A stretch of DNA of 64,000 nucleotides from Ridgeia piscesae (lineage: Eukaryota; Annelida; Polychaeta; Sabellida; Siboglinidae). The stretch spans positions 56,001-120,000 of the forward strand of contig JAODUO010000467.1 of NCBI GenBank assembly GCA_025642075.2, in the 5' to 3' direction. Made by a program: the position numbers and the translations under genes. The notes under the pieces were generated by a model. It was not told the DNA's origin. It searched no databases and saw only the letters and a program-made list of their open reading frames with translations. Shown here one piece after another: positions 45,328 to 57,228 of the stretch (position 1 is its first letter; each line of letters opens with the position of its first letter).

Positions 45328-45894
45328 CTGGAGCAACAGAAGCGAAAATAATTACTACATATGAACCTGTGGAATTATCTGGTCAAGACAGCTCTCTTAC
45401 TAAACAGTAGTGAACATATGATGTGCAGTAATAAGATACGATCCACTTTATTGCCATGCGTTTTCATTGCAGTTACAATAAAACATTGGAATGCATTGTA
45501 ATGTTGGGTCGTCGTATAAGTATGTTCACATGATAAAACACTCACATGCACCAAATGATTATGATAAAATAAACTACTACTTTAAATAGAATAAGTACAT
45601 AAATAAATAAATAAGAGCAATGACATACAATAAGTTGTTCTTTACAACATCGATAAATAATACTTGATATGATCTAGTACAAATATAAAATCATAAAATA
45701 TAAAATGTCAAATAAAATAATATAATAAATTATGTTAAGGTATACACACTTAAAACACAATGAAACCAGAATATGTGTGCACCACAGATGGGAGAAAAAT
45801 CACTTCTGGTTTGACTGAGTGTGTACAGCTAGGACTAATATGTTAATCTGCTGAAGAATCTGAAGGTGAAGTACACTGTATATACCATGTATCC

Positions 45895-46365
45895 AAAGTT
45901 ACAAACATGTGATAACAGTTACAAACATGTGATAACAGTTACAAACATGTGATAACAGTTACAACATGTGATAACAGTTACAAACATGTGATAACAGTTA
46001 CAAACATGTGATAACAGTTACAAACATGTGATAACAGTTAAAACATGTGATACAGTTCAAAACATGTGATACCAGTTACAAACATGTGATACAGTTACAA
46101 ACATGTGATAACAGTTACAAACATGTGATAACAGTTACAAACATGTGATAACAGTTACAAACATGTGATAACAGTTACAAACATGTGATAAGTTACAAAC
46201 ATGTGATAACAGTTACAAACATGTGATAACAGTTACAAACATGTGATAACAGTTACAAACATGTGATAACAGTTACAAACATGTGATAACAGTTACAAAC
46301 ATGTGATAACAGTTACAAACATGTGATAACAGTTACAAACATGTGATAACAGTTACAAACATGAA
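45895..46365. repeat. 20-bp minisatellite in intron 9
   Basis: About 23 copies of AGTTACAAACATGTGATAAC, with few short variants. Mid-intron. Confidence 0.96.
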
Positions 46366-46379
46366 CCGCATTACTACTG

Positions 46380-46860
46380 CAGAGTGACACCTTCCGGATC
46401 AATAACTACTGCATATAGTTGTCCCTCTAACAACTTTCTCATATGTTTTATGATAAAGAAATTATTATGATGAAATGGATGAACATCTGCCATATGTTCT
46501 GCATATGTTTTATCACGGCCCGATCGAGATTTTTGCTAAAAGCTTTATGAATGTCAATTTTGTTAGAATTGACTGAAGGAATAAATTTTTCTCAAAATTT
46601 AATCATAAGGAGAGACTTTTACATTATTAAGAGCCTTTGGAAAGTCTTCAAACCAATCTTAAATAGAGAGTAATTACAAAAGAGCACATCTACCTTGTGT
46701 TTTGTAATTGTCAAATGATCAGAATATTACAGTCACATGACGAGGGTTCCTCCTGAACATGTGACATTCCTGCACGTAATCAACATCTATGTGACTAATG
46801 CAGCGGTTAATGCAAGTACAACTGCATCGTACAGTGTTTCAAATTCAGTGCAAGGTCACA
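46380..46860. other. Intron 9, unique part
   Basis: AT-rich unique sequence, nothing recognised. Confidence 0.5.
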
Positions 46861-46865
46861 CTGAC

Positions 46866-46968
46866 CTGCATCAAGAGTGTACGCGACTGTGTCGTTGATG
46901 CCAAGGTCAAGGTCGTGTGCAGATATTGCCGGGTCAGTTGAGAAACTGCTGTTGACAACCGTCAATTG
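46866..46968 (-). CDS. Cadherin exon 9: EC3
   Basis: 103 bp, phase 0 in, phase 1 out. Reads QLTVVNSSFSTDPAISAHDL then DLGINDTVAYTLDA: the A.D.D.G.N....Y block. Donor CAG|GTCAGT. Confidence 0.88.
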
Positions 46969-47245
46969 CTACAAGTAAATATACACCCAATAATCTGTGA
47001 TAAAATGTGTGTTTGCAGTTCACAATGAATGCAGAATATGATTGTGACGAAATTGTTACATTTTCTGATAACAGCTTGCATAGCCAGTCATAAAGTGATT
47101 ATGGTATGACTCTGATTAATGTTACTTTTTGTGATAACTGATTGTCAGCTAGCCATAAATTATGATTATCCGGTATACAAATGAAGAAACTGTATTCAGA
47201 TCTACATATCAAGCAGGAATTCATACTTGGGGCTAATCTTGTAAA

Positions 47246-47497
47246 CACCAAACCAAACCAAACCAAACCAAACCAAACCAAACCAAACCAAACCAAACCA
47301 AACCAAACCAAACCAAACCAAACCAAACCAAACCAAACAAACCAAACCAAACCAAACCAAACCAAACCAAACCAAACCAAACCAAACCAAACCAAACCAA
47401 ACCAAACCAAACCAAACCAAACCAAACCAAACCAAACCAAACCAAACCAAACCAAACCAAACCAAACCAAACCAAACCAAACCAAACCAAACCAACC
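47246..47497. repeat. (AACCA)n pentanucleotide, about 50 copies
   Basis: Nearly pure AACCA with a single one-base deletion near 47338. The Asn-Gln-Thr-Lys-Pro and Val-Trp-Phe-Gly-Leu frames over it are artefacts. Confidence 0.98.
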
Positions 47498-47499
47498 AA

Positions 47500-47975
47500 A
47501 ACTGGAAGAAACCATGTTAAGTGGATTACTCAAATTATGTTACTTACAAACAGACGATGTTACTTACAAACAGATGATGTTACTTACAAATGGACAATGT
47601 TACTTACAAATAGAGGCTGAAGGCATTTACAATGAAAATTCACACGTGCCATTTGCTTTGACATAAATGTGTAAGACACCCAATTAATTGACAGATCTGA
47701 GATTACTCCAGAAAAAGCATGCAACATGAACATCCAAATTATGTCCCTCTGACATCTGACACAAGCCCTACATCTGCTAAAACCATTAACCCATAAGAAA
47801 TTTAGAAAAAGAATAGTTTTATTTTTCACACACAACCCTGTTTTATTTTTCATACACATAGACACATAAACACTTTCACACACTCATATACACTCATATA
47901 CACACACAAACATACACACATACCACCCACACGCACACGCACACGCACACCACACACACACTTGATTACCATAAG
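47500..47975. other. Intron 8 remainder
   Basis: Three copies of TTACTTACAAACAGA at 47540-47600, then unique sequence and a short CACACA-rich stretch at 47880-47960. No exon recognised. Confidence 0.6.
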
Positions 47976-47982
47976 ATCTTAC

Positions 47983-48099
47983 TTTCTCTGGAAGGGTCAG
48001 ATGGTAAATATTGTGGTCAAAGACAGGGTTCTGGTCATCGCCGTCAGCCAGGGTGATGTAGAGAAGAGCCCAGTTGGACAGAGGTGGATCCCCAGTGTC
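47983..48099 (-). CDS. Cadherin exon 8: linker 2, EC3 start
   Basis: 117 bp, phase 0/0, acceptor GGTTGCAG|. Reads DTGDPPLSNWALLYITL then ADGDDQNPVF, a degenerate calcium linker, and YHLTLPEK of EC3. Donor AAA|GTAAGA. Confidence 0.9.
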
Positions 48100-48126
48100 C
48101 TGCAACCAGACAACTGCAACATTACT

Positions 48127-48180
48127 CTCTCTCTCTCTCTCTCTCTCCCTCTCCCTCTCCCTCTCCCTCTCCCTCTCCCT

Positions 48181-48220
<40 letters not shown>
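48127..48220. repeat. (CT)n / CTCCCT microsatellite
   Basis: About 95 bp of CT dinucleotides with a CCCTCT core, ending about 28 bp upstream of the exon 8 acceptor on the coding strand, where it reads as GA. Confidence 0.97.
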
Positions 48221-48222
<2 letters not shown>

Positions 48223-48433
48223 TGATGCTAGGAAAGAAGGACTACGAAGAGTAGATGAAGACATGAACATAAATTTATTAATCATATCATCCATAAACAT
48301 TTGCTTGAATCATTAAATAATTTAGTTGCATATGTATGTGTGAATAAAGTAATAATGCAAATTTGTCAAAACTGTAATGACATTTTTTTAAATGTGTCAT
48401 CTTCATGGTGAAATTAACTAACAAGTCATATTA

Positions 48434-48712
48434 ACCACACTACACCACACCACACCACTCCATGTTCACCACACCACACCACTCCACCCACCCACCCACC
48501 CACCCACCCACACCACCACACATACCACCCACACCACACCACTCCACCCACCCACACCATTCCACCCACCCACCCACACCACCACACACACCCACCTACC
48601 ACACTACACCACACCACACCACACACCACACCACACCACACCACACCACACCACACCACACCACACCACACCACACCACACCACACCACACCACACCACA
48701 CCACACCACAGC
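48434..48712. repeat. CCACA pentanucleotide and CCCA repeats
   Basis: ACCAC/CCACA repeats, purest at 48600-48710 with CACCCACC tracts at 48484-48590. Begins 9-12 bp inside the intron from the exon 7 donor. Confidence 0.96.
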
Positions 48713-48724
48713 CCATGCACTTAC

Positions 48725-48844
48725 AGTGACACTGATGTTGAGTGTGTATTTCCTGGGCCCGTGGTCATAGTCAAGTGTTTCTTGCAGTACAACGCAGCCT
48801 TCCGAAGCAGCCCCACTCATGACAAACACACCTTCGTCTCCACT
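48725..48844 (-). CDS. Cadherin exon 7: EC2
   Basis: 120 bp, phase 0/0. Reads SGDEGVFVMSGAASEGCVVL, then QETLDYDHGPRKYTLNISVT: an LDYD variant of LDRE followed by the Y.L.I.V strand. Donor ACT|GTAAGT lies 9 bp from a GTGGT pentanucleotide array. Confidence 0.9.
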
Positions 48845-48859
48845 CTGACAAGCAAACAA

Positions 48860-49155
48860 TGCCACATCTTGCAAATGCCAGTGTTTATAGACGAAGGCTT
48901 TTGGATTTGAGACTTCACAACAAGTTTTTCACTTTGTTTTTCTTCCCCTATTCTAAACACCAGGCTGAATGATTGATGGCTAATGATGTATGTTCTGTCA
49001 ACTGCACACTGAATTTACACAGACATATATCAGTGTGTCTATCCTCTATAAATAATTAGCACAGCAGTTTGATTTAACATTTGAAGATACCTTCAACCAC
49101 TATCTTTATATTAAAGACTTTAGTAGACATTTTGTTAGAGCTTCTTTCCCTTTTA
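48860..49155. other. Intron 6, unique part
   Basis: Nothing recognised besides the SINE that follows. Confidence 0.45.
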
Positions 49156-49159
49156 ATGT

Positions 49160-49410
49160 AGAGCGCAATAGCTCAGGGGTAGAGCTTCGGACTCTCGACT
49201 AAGAGAACCCGGGTTCGAATCCTGTGCTGCGGTGTTAAAACCTTGGGCAAGTTTTTTCAGTCTACATTGCTCCAGTTCACTCAGCTATATAAATGAATAC
49301 CTGGCTATAGACAGTGGTGGATATGTGTACGAGCAGCCTTCGCACACATTAATATGGCTGGATGCTTCCCAGAAAGGTAGAGATGGTGTCTGATTGAATA
49401 GGTGTGTTTG
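49160..49410 (+). mobile_element. tRNA-derived SINE family 2, 3'-truncated
   Basis: Best-preserved head: TAGCTCAGGGGTAGAGC (A box) and GGGTTCGAATCC (B box), then the family body up to TGGATGCTTCCCAGAAAGG. Ends in unique sequence and a short TA tract (49422-49456). Confidence 0.87.
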
Positions 49411-49419
49411 TTTGTGTAG

Positions 49420-49458
<39 letters not shown>

Positions 49459-49534
49459 ACAAAAATCACATACTATCTACATACTGTTTTGCTAATGGTG
49501 ATTTGTGAGGTGTCACCAATCAAGTGTGACTTAC

Positions 49535-49624
49535 AACAATGTTGTAGCCCGAGATTCCACCATCAATGTCATAGTCTGCCGCCAGGCCACTGAATGTGAA
49601 CACGGTTGTAGAGACCATCGTTAA
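49535..49624 (-). CDS. Cadherin exon 6: EC2
   Basis: 90 bp, phase 0/0, acceptor GCTGTAG|. Reads LTMVSTTVFTFSGLAADYD then IDGGISGYNIV, matching the A.D.D.G...Y.I block of a cadherin repeat. Confidence 0.88.
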
Positions 49625-49639
49625 CTACAGCGCAAAATA

Positions 49640-50105
49640 AGAACAATTAATTCCTAAAAAAGACAAATCAGTGTTCACATGCATTGTTGTATAATATGTT
49701 CATCATAATTTGGATAAAAAAGGTTATATGTATGTTTTCACTATAAGCTGTCATGTATAGGACAAGAAAGGTTACTTGTTTATTTTTACGGTAGCATTAA
49801 TAATACATTTTTAACACCGGAAATATGGGATCAGTTACCATGAAGTGCTCATACCACAAATTAGCTTCACTACATACAATGTAATCAATAAGCAGAACAG
49901 GCCAGAGTCGTCACTAGAGCAAATGTCACTGAAGGTTTACGGCAGAAATGCAATTTAAAACAAATAAGTCATCATTTTTTGTGTGAAAGATGGCCATAGC
50001 TTCAGATTATTTCTATATGATAAGAAATGAATTCCACATTTTTGCTGCAGCTATATAGAAATAGTGAGCTTAGTTTCAGGAACATAAAGTTGTTTGATTT
50101 GTGTC
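49640..50105. other. Intron 5
   Basis: AT-rich unique intron, nothing recognised. Confidence 0.5.
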
Positions 50106-50111
50106 GCTCAC

Positions 50112-50269
50112 CTCATTGATGACCTTGTGGTAGGGGGCGCACAGGAAGAATGGTGCTTTGTCGTTGACGTCTCGGATGGCAACTGTGACACTAGATGTCA
50201 CTTTCACACGCCTGTTGAGCTGACACTGCAGTGTGCACACGATGGCTCTAACCCTGCGGGTGTCCAAGT
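50112..50269 (-). CDS. Cadherin exon 5: end of EC1, linker 1
   Basis: Reads LDTRRVRAIVCTLQCQL ... VAIRDVNDKAPFF, a classical LD-R motif and calcium linker, then the first strand of EC2 (YHKVINE). Ends in phase 0 at GAG|GTGAGC. Two extra Cys suggest a disulphide with the Cys in exons 2 and 4. Confidence 0.9.
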
Positions 50270-50279
50270 CTAAGAGAGG

Positions 50280-50860
50280 GTGTTAAACAAAACCAAATGA
50301 TTTGAAAGCTAATGTACAACAAATAGTAAACACCACCAATATACAAATGTATGCCTAAATTGTTTTTATTCATTTACTTTGACTTTATTTACTATTTTTT
50401 CTTTCTTTGTGTCTACAATTGGTAAATTCATTCATGATGTTGCTTTAACTATAAATAAATTATCAACTATTTTATTTACTTATTATTTTTATATTGTATT
50501 ATTTTGAATTGTACATATATCAAAAGCTATTTATATAACTTCACTATGATGGTATTTGGGGAGTTACTTATAACTCAGTTTGTCCAATGAAAAATTGTAA
50601 TTACTCTAAACAATAATCTTTGTTGGATTTTTCCAATTTAAACAGTTCAGAGGCCAACAATAATAAGATACCTTCTATTGGGCTTTTGAGCTTAGAGTCC
50701 AAGCTCCAAAGCACATCAGTACAAAAGGGTTAATAGATCTGAGTCAATAAACAATTCCAGTTATCAACAGATTGACTGATATACAGCTGTACAACATATT
50801 GAATACGATCTGTTCTAACACTTAGAGCCTGCAAGACACGTGTACATGCGCTAGGCACGT
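50280..50860. other. Intron 4, AT-rich part
   Basis: AT-rich; no exon recognised, although a missing small exon of EC1 might lie in intron 3 or 4. Confidence 0.45.
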
Positions 50861-50865
50861 CGTGA

Positions 50866-51240
50866 CTTGATTTTGGAAATGCCACCCTGTACGGTATTAC
50901 TGGGACGCTGTTACATCGACTTGAGATGGTCCAGCGATCAGCTGTGCGCGTCGTCTTACGTTTGCGTTGCCTTGACCGACACAGCGTGACGGCGGCACTA
51001 CGAGAACTGCACGGGCTGCCTATGTCGCAGCGAATTCAGTTTAAACTGTTGACTTTGATGCATGGCGCCGTGCATGCTAACAGGCCATGCTACCTTGTTG
51101 AACATGTAGCAGCTCGTGTTCCTTATCACAGTCTGCGTTCGGCTGACCGGGCTCTCGTTGTCGTTCCTATGATTATCCTGGAACGCTCTGGCCGACGAGC
51201 TTTTTCATGCGCAGGACCTTCATTTTGGAACTCGATGTGA
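50866..51240 (+). mobile_element. LINE reverse-transcriptase C-terminal fragment
   Basis: Open plus-strand frame reading NATLYGITGTLLHRLEMVQR, AALRELHGLPMSQRIQFKLL, HSLRSADRALVVVP, FSCAGPSFWNSM. This is the characteristic end of LINE ORF2 (LQ..QN.A.R......LHWLPV..RI.FK......A....WN). GC-richer than the host intron, 5'-truncated, frame intact to its TGA, hence relatively young. Antisense to the cadherin gene in intron 4. Confidence 0.88.
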
Positions 51241-51910
51241 TTCTGGACTTAGAACGTTTGCTTAAAGAGGGGTTTTACTAAATTGTTTACATAATTTTGT
51301 GCATTTTGTTATTATCGCAATGTGTACTTTTAATCTGCTGATCTGTTGTAGTACACAGGTCCTATATACACTGTGTTGTAATGTAATTTTTACATTCGTA
51401 ACCTATTTTACTTTTACATGTAAGCACCCCTGAATTTACTTCGTAAAGATATGTGGTATTTATGTTCAACTGATCTCACACCAGAAGGAAGCGTCTTCCA
51501 TATAAAGAGTAGGGGCAGCTACAGAGAAAGCCCTAATCCCAATATTGGTATTGGCTTTAGGGACAAAAAGTAAATCAGAACTAGATGATCGAAGCTGGGT
51601 AGGTTTTCGTGGAATGTTAATTCAATGGCTGCTTACAGGAAACTGCCTGGTAAATAATGCTACAGATCTTAGACTATTTGTTATGAACTATAGGCATAAA
51701 CCTATACAGAAAGAGGCAAGTGGGCCTTGTCACCAGGGAGGAAATGCATTTACACTGCTCCAAAGTTAGCGTATTGTTGCATAGTTGTCTGAATATCTTT
51801 ATTCCCTGTCTGGTTCCTGAAGTCGTTAGAAACTGTATATTTTGTCATTTGTTTGTCATTCACCAGGTGGCAGCACTAGATGCTACTGGTGCTGCGGGGT
51901 GCTAACAATG
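51241..51910. other. LINE 3' flank and unassigned sequence
   Basis: Probable LINE 3' UTR to about 51480, then mixed-composition sequence with two 60-75-codon plus-strand frames lacking any recognisable domain; perhaps another dispersed element. Confidence 0.4.
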
Positions 51911-51916
51911 ACTTAC

Positions 51917-51973
51917 CCTTCCAGCAGACGGAGTTGAGTAGTTACACTGCAATTTCTCTTTTGTGTTGGGCAC
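51917..51973 (-). CDS. Cadherin exon 4: EC1 Cys segment
   Basis: 57 bp with good splice sites (CCGGGCAG| and |GTAAGT), reading VPNTKEKLQCNYSTPSAGR. Phase 0 in. As written it ends in phase 0, while exon 5 needs phase 1, so one base is missing at the donor-side G run (51916-51918) or another small exon is unseen. Plausible because EC1 continues with further Cys in exon 5. Confidence 0.6.
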
Positions 51974-51984
51974 CTGCCCGGGAA

Positions 51985-52435
51985 AAAAACAAGCACAGTT
52001 GAGCATGAACGTGCTACACAAAGAAAAGTTTTTATAAATGTATTCCCAGTTGCTGATTTTGTTAGTTTTGTATATTATCTGTGAGTTCATTAAACATCAA
52101 GACTGTTAAATTCAATTTTCATGTAACTTTGATGTTGCATATTGTTTTGCAGACCCAAGAAACCTGACCACTGTCTATTGTAACAAAAAGTAGCATTTTT
52201 ATTTAACAAATTTCACCACTATAACCATTGTGAAAATACGTATCATGCATTCGTAGCATTCAGTTTATGTAACATATTCAATTTACTTACAGTTCAACTA
52301 TAATGCCGGCGTTGATCAAATACAGCACTTTGATGAAAAACATTCACCAAAATAATATTTCTTTGCCACAAGAATTGCTAAATGCAAAATCCTGAGTTTT
52401 GTAAGTTCAACCTGCTTCTAAAATGAATTACTTTC
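51985..52435. other. Intron 3, unique part
   Basis: AT-rich unique sequence, nothing recognised. Confidence 0.5.
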
Positions 52436-52550
52436 ATTCGTTCATCCAATCATTCATCCAATCATTCATCCATACATCCAATCATTGTTATCTATTTGTT
52501 CTTCCATCTGTCCATCTAGTCATTCATTGATCCATTCATCCATTCATTCA
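52436..52550. repeat. ATTCATCCA microsatellite
   Basis: Imperfect CATTCATCCAAT repeats just left of the 31-bp array. Confidence 0.85.
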
Positions 52551-52591
52551 TTTCCATTGATGTACGATTCAACACACCAAGCCCATGTTGT

Positions 52592-55500
52592 CCTGTCTAG
52601 GGCTGTGGTTGACTTACAGGGTGGGACATAGGGCTGTGGTTGACTTACAGGGTGGGACATAGGGCTGTTGTCGACTTACAGGGTGGGACATAGGGCTGTG
52701 GTTGACTTACAGGGTGGGACATAGGGCTGTGGTTGACTTACAGGGTGGGACATAGGGCTGTTGTCGACTTACAGGGTGGGACGTAGGGCTGTGGTTGACT
52801 TATAGGGTGGGACGTAGGGCTGTGGTTGACTTACAGGGTGGGACGTAGGGCTGTGGTTGACTTACAGGGTGGGACGTAGGGCTGTGGTTGACTTATAGGG
52901 TGGGACGTAGGGCTGTGGTTGACTTATAGGGTGGGACGTAGGGCTGTGGTTGACTTATAGGGTGGGACATAGGGCTGTGGTTGACTTATAGGGTGGGACG
53001 TAGGGCTGTGGTTGACTTATAGGGTGGGACGTAGGGCTGTGGTTGACTTATAGGGTGGGACGTAGGGCTGTGGTTGACTTAGAGGGTGGGACATAGGGCT
53101 GTGGTTGACTTAGAGGGTAGGACGTAAGGTTATGGTTGACTTACAGGGTGGGACATAGGGCTGTGGTTGACTTAGAGGGTAGGACGTAAGGTTATGGTTG
53201 ACTTACAGGGTGGGACATAGGGCTGTGGTTGACTTACAGGGTAGGACATAGGGCTGTGGTTGACTTACAGGGTAGGACGTAAGGTTATGGTTGACTTACA
53301 GGGTGGGACGTAAGGTTATGGTTGACTTACAGGGTGGGACGTAAGGTTATGGTTGACTTACAGGGTGGGACGTAAGGTTATGGTTGACTTACAGGGTGGG
53401 ACGTAAGGTTATGGTTGACTTACAGGGTAGGACGTAAGGTTATGGTTGACTTACAGGGTAGGACGTAAGGTTATGGTTGACTTACAGGGTAGGACGTAAG
53501 GTTATGGTTGACTTACAGGGTGGGACGTAAGGTTATGGTTGACTTACAGGGTGGGACATAGGGCTGTGGTTGACTTACAGGGTGGGACATAGGGCTGTGG
53601 TTGACTTACAGGGTGGGACATAGGGCTGTGGTTGACTTACAGGGTGGGACATAGGGCTGTGGTTGACTTACAGGGTGGGACATAGGGCTGTGGTTGACTT
53701 ACAGGGTAGGACGTAAGGTTATGGTTGACTTACAGGGTGGGACATAGGGCTGTGGTTGACTTACAGGGTGGGACATAGGGCTGTGGTTGACTTACAGGGT
53801 GGGACATAGGGCTGTGGTTGACTTACAGGGTAGGACGTAAGGTTATGGTTGACTTACAGGGTGGGACATAGGGCTGTGGTTGACTTACAGGGTGGGACAT
53901 AGGGCTGTGGTTGACTTACAGGGTGGGACATAGGGCTGTGGTTGACTTACAGGGTAGAACATAGGGCTGTGGTTGACTTACAGGGTAGGACATAGGGCTG
54001 TTGTCGACTTACAGTGTGGGACGTAGGGCTGTGGTTGACTTACAGGGTGGGACATAGGGCTGTGGTTGACTTATAGGGTAGGACATAGGGCTGTGGTCGA
54101 CTTACAGGGTGGGACGTAGGGCTGTGGTCGGACTTACAGGGTGGGACATAGGGCTGTGGTTGACTTACAGGGTGGGACATAGGGCTGTGGTTGACTTACA
54201 GGGTGGGACATAGGGCTGTGGTCGGACTTACAGGGTGGGACGTAGGGCTGTGGTTGACTTACAGGGTGGGACATAGGGCTGTGGTTGACTTACAGGGTGG
54301 GACATAGGGCTGTGGTTGACTTACAGGGTGGGACATAGGGCTGTGGTTGACTCACAGGGTGGGACATAGGGCTGTGGTTGACTTACAGGGTGGGACATAG
54401 GGCTGTGGTTGACTTACAGGGTGGGACATAGGGCTGTGGTCGACTTACAGGGTGGGACATAGGGCTGTGGTTGACTTACAGGGTGGGACGTAGGGCTGTG
54501 GTTGACTTACAGGGTGGGAGTAGGGCTGTGGTTGACTTACAGGGTGGGACATAGGGCTGTGGTTGACTCACAGGGTGGGACATAGGGCTGTGGTTGACTT
54601 ACAGGGTGGGACATAGGGCTGTGGTTGACTTACAGGGTGGGACGTAGGGCTGTGGTTGACTTACAGGGTGGGACGTAGGGCTGTGGTTAACTCACAGGGT
54701 GGGACATAGGGCTGTGGTTGACTCACAGGGTGGGACATAGGGCTGTGGTTGACTTACAGGGTGGGACTAGGGCTGTGGTTGACTTACAGGGTGGGACATA
54801 GGGCTGTGGTTGACTTACAGGGTGGGACATAGGGCTGTGGTTGACTTACAGGGTGGGACATAGGGCTGTGGTCGACTTACAGGGTGGGACATAGGGCTGT
54901 GGTTGACTTACAGGGTGGGACGTAGGGCTGTGGTTGACTTACAGGGTGGGACATAGGGCTGTGGTTGACTTACAGGGTGGGACATAGGGCTGTGGTCGAC
55001 TTACAGGGTGGGACATAGGGCTGTGGTTGACTTACAGGGTGGGACATAGGGCTGTGGTTGACTTATAGGGTGGGACATAGGGCTGTGGTCGACTTACAGG
55101 GTGGGACATAGGGCTGTGGTCGGACTTACAGGGTGGGACATAGGGCTGTGGTTGACTTACAGGGTGGGACTAGGGCTGTGGTGGGCTTACAGGGTGGGAC
55201 GTAGGGCTGTGGTTGACTTACAGGGTGGGACATAGGGCTGTGGTGGACTTACAGGGTGGGACATAGGGCTGTGGTCGGACTTACAGGGTGGGACGTAGGG
55301 CTGTGGTTGACTTATAGGGTGGGACGTAGGGCTGTGGTCGACTTACAGGGTGGGACATAGGGCTGTGGTTGACTTATAGGGTGGAACATAGGGCTGTGGC
55401 CGACTTACAGGGTGGGACATAGGGCTGTGGTCGGACTTACAGGGTGGGACGTAGGGCTGTGGTCGGACTTACAGGGTGGGACATAGGGCTGTGGTTGACT

Positions 55501-56084
55501 TATAGGGTGGAACATAGGGCTGTGGTCGACTTTCAGGTGGACTAGGGCTGTGGTGACTTACTGTAGGGCTGTGGTCGGACTTACAGGGTGGGACATAGGG
55601 CTGTGGTTGACTTATAGGGTGGAACATAGGGCTGTGGTCGACTTACAGGGTGGGACGTAGGGCTGTGGTTGACTTATAGGGTGGGACATAGGGCTGTGGT
55701 CGACTTACAGGGTGGGACATAGGGCTGTGGTCGACTTACAGGGTGGGACGTAGGGCTGTGGTTGGACTTACAGGGTTGGACATAGGGCTGTGGTTGACTT
55801 ACAGGGTGGGACATAGGGCTGTGGTTGACTCACATGGTGGGACATAGGGCTGTGGTCGACTTACAGGGTGGGACATAGGGCTGTGATTGACTTACAGGGT
55901 GGGACGTAGGGCTGTGGTGGGACTTACAGGGTGGGATGTAGGGCTGTGGTCGACTTTAAAGGGTGGGACGTAGGGCTGTGATTGACTTACAGGGTGGGAC
56001 GTAGGGCTGTGGTGGGACTTACAGGGTGGGATGTAGGGCTGTGGTCGATTTACATGGTGGGATTTAGGGCTTTGGTCGACTTAC
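52592..56084. repeat. 31-bp minisatellite (about 112 copies) of the exon 3 donor
   Basis: Minus-strand unit CCCTACGTCCCACCCTGTAA then GTCAACCACAG, matching exon 3 end CCCTACGTCCTATCCT|GTAAGTCGACCA. Most copies keep the exact donor CCT|GTAAGT. The array starts at the exon itself and fills 3.5 kb of intron 3. Sub-variants (ACATAGGGCTG, ACGTAAGGTTA, TGGTCGGAC) are clustered. Confidence 0.97.
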
Positions 56085-56248
56085 AGGATAGGACGTAGGG
56101 TTGAGTTCATTGAGGTCAACATCCCTGTCCACTACAATGTGGTAGGTGCCGTTGGACAGAGACTTCAACTGTAGGTAACCTTCAAGTCCATCTCTGGGGA
56201 TGAGGTCAAGTCGGATCGCGGTGGTGGAGAAGTTAAACAGTACTTTTC
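56085..56248 (-). CDS. Cadherin exon 3: EC1 middle
   Basis: Reads GKVLFNFSTTAIRLDLIP ... NGTYHIVVDRDVDLNELNP, ending TSYP at donor CCT|GTAAGT. Phase 1 start, phase 0 end. The last about 12 coding bases and the donor are the founder of the 31-bp array immediately downstream (52592-56095). Reading on past the donor meets an in-frame stop within nine codons. Confidence 0.85.
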
Positions 56249-56381
56249 CTGCAACATCACACATCATCATCAGAGTTGTGGCAATTACACCACAAATGTT
56301 TATTACATGTCACAAATTTGTGGAATAAAAGTTTGTACCTTTTTGTCCTCTGAGTTGTAGAACACCACCTCGTTTGTTAAT

Positions 56382-56445
56382 AATAATAATTAGTTTATTT
56401 ATAAAGCGCAGAATATACTTCCACTCACAGGCACTTAAAATATCA
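56382..56445 (-). mobile_element. Possible SINE 3' tail
   Basis: Minus-strand GCGCTTTATAAATAAACTAA then TTATTATTATT resembles the 3' terminus of tRNA-SINE/LINE pairs; too short to assign. Confidence 0.35.
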
Positions 56446-56449
56446 AATT

Positions 56450-57225
56450 GGTAAAACATGAACATATCAAATGTACGTAATAGATTAAGCTTACACAGTA
56501 AAGATAGATAACTATATAAAGCTTCTAAAATTCATGTATATCTTGTCACCAATAAATATATCTATAAAATACTTAATGAAAAGTTTTAGAAACTGTAATT
56601 ATGGGTTAAAGTAAATTCATTATGTTACACACTATAAGTAATTTATTGAAATATATTTATTTTTATTTAGTGCAAAATTGAAGCAAATGATAAAAAGTAT
56701 AAAAAATTAAAAGGGGTATTTTGACTTAAATATTATTTCCTAATCTCTGGATTCATAAATCCATATCCTGTATTTTATTAGTTCTAAATTATTAGTTGTA
56801 AAAAATGGACATCGAGAGATGAGATTATAAGAAATGCCTTAATGTACAAAAATTATAGAACTAGACAGTATTTTGGGTTCGGGTGCCCATGTAACTTATT
56901 CTCCAGTGTGTTGTGGTGAGTAACTTACTCTCCAGTGTGTTGTGGTGAGTAACTTACTCTCCAGTGTGTTGTGGTGAGTAATTTACTCTCCAGTGTGTTG
57001 TGGTGAGTAACTTACTCTCCAGTGTGTTGTGGTGAGTAACTAATACTCTCCAATGTGTTTTGGTGAGTCACATGCAATCAATTATGGTTACTGATAAAAT
57101 GCATGAGCAGAACTACAAAAGTGATTACATAGAAAATGATGATGATCAATTTACATTGAGGTTATTTTACACATAATCACAATTACAATAATGATTACAT
57201 TTCAAGATATTCAATATACCGGACA
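56450..57225. other. Intron 2
   Basis: AT-rich unique sequence plus the 29-bp array at 56895-57065. No exon recognised. Confidence 0.5.
56895..57065. repeat. 29-bp minisatellite in intron 2
   Basis: Five to six copies of CTCCAGTGTGTTGTGGTGAG then TAACTTACT. Mid-intron. Confidence 0.93.
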
Positions 57226-57228
57226 TAC

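Noticed and set aside
47246..47497. Telomere-like repeat
   Set aside because: The unit is AACCA, not TTAGGG or its complement, and it is internal to an intron.
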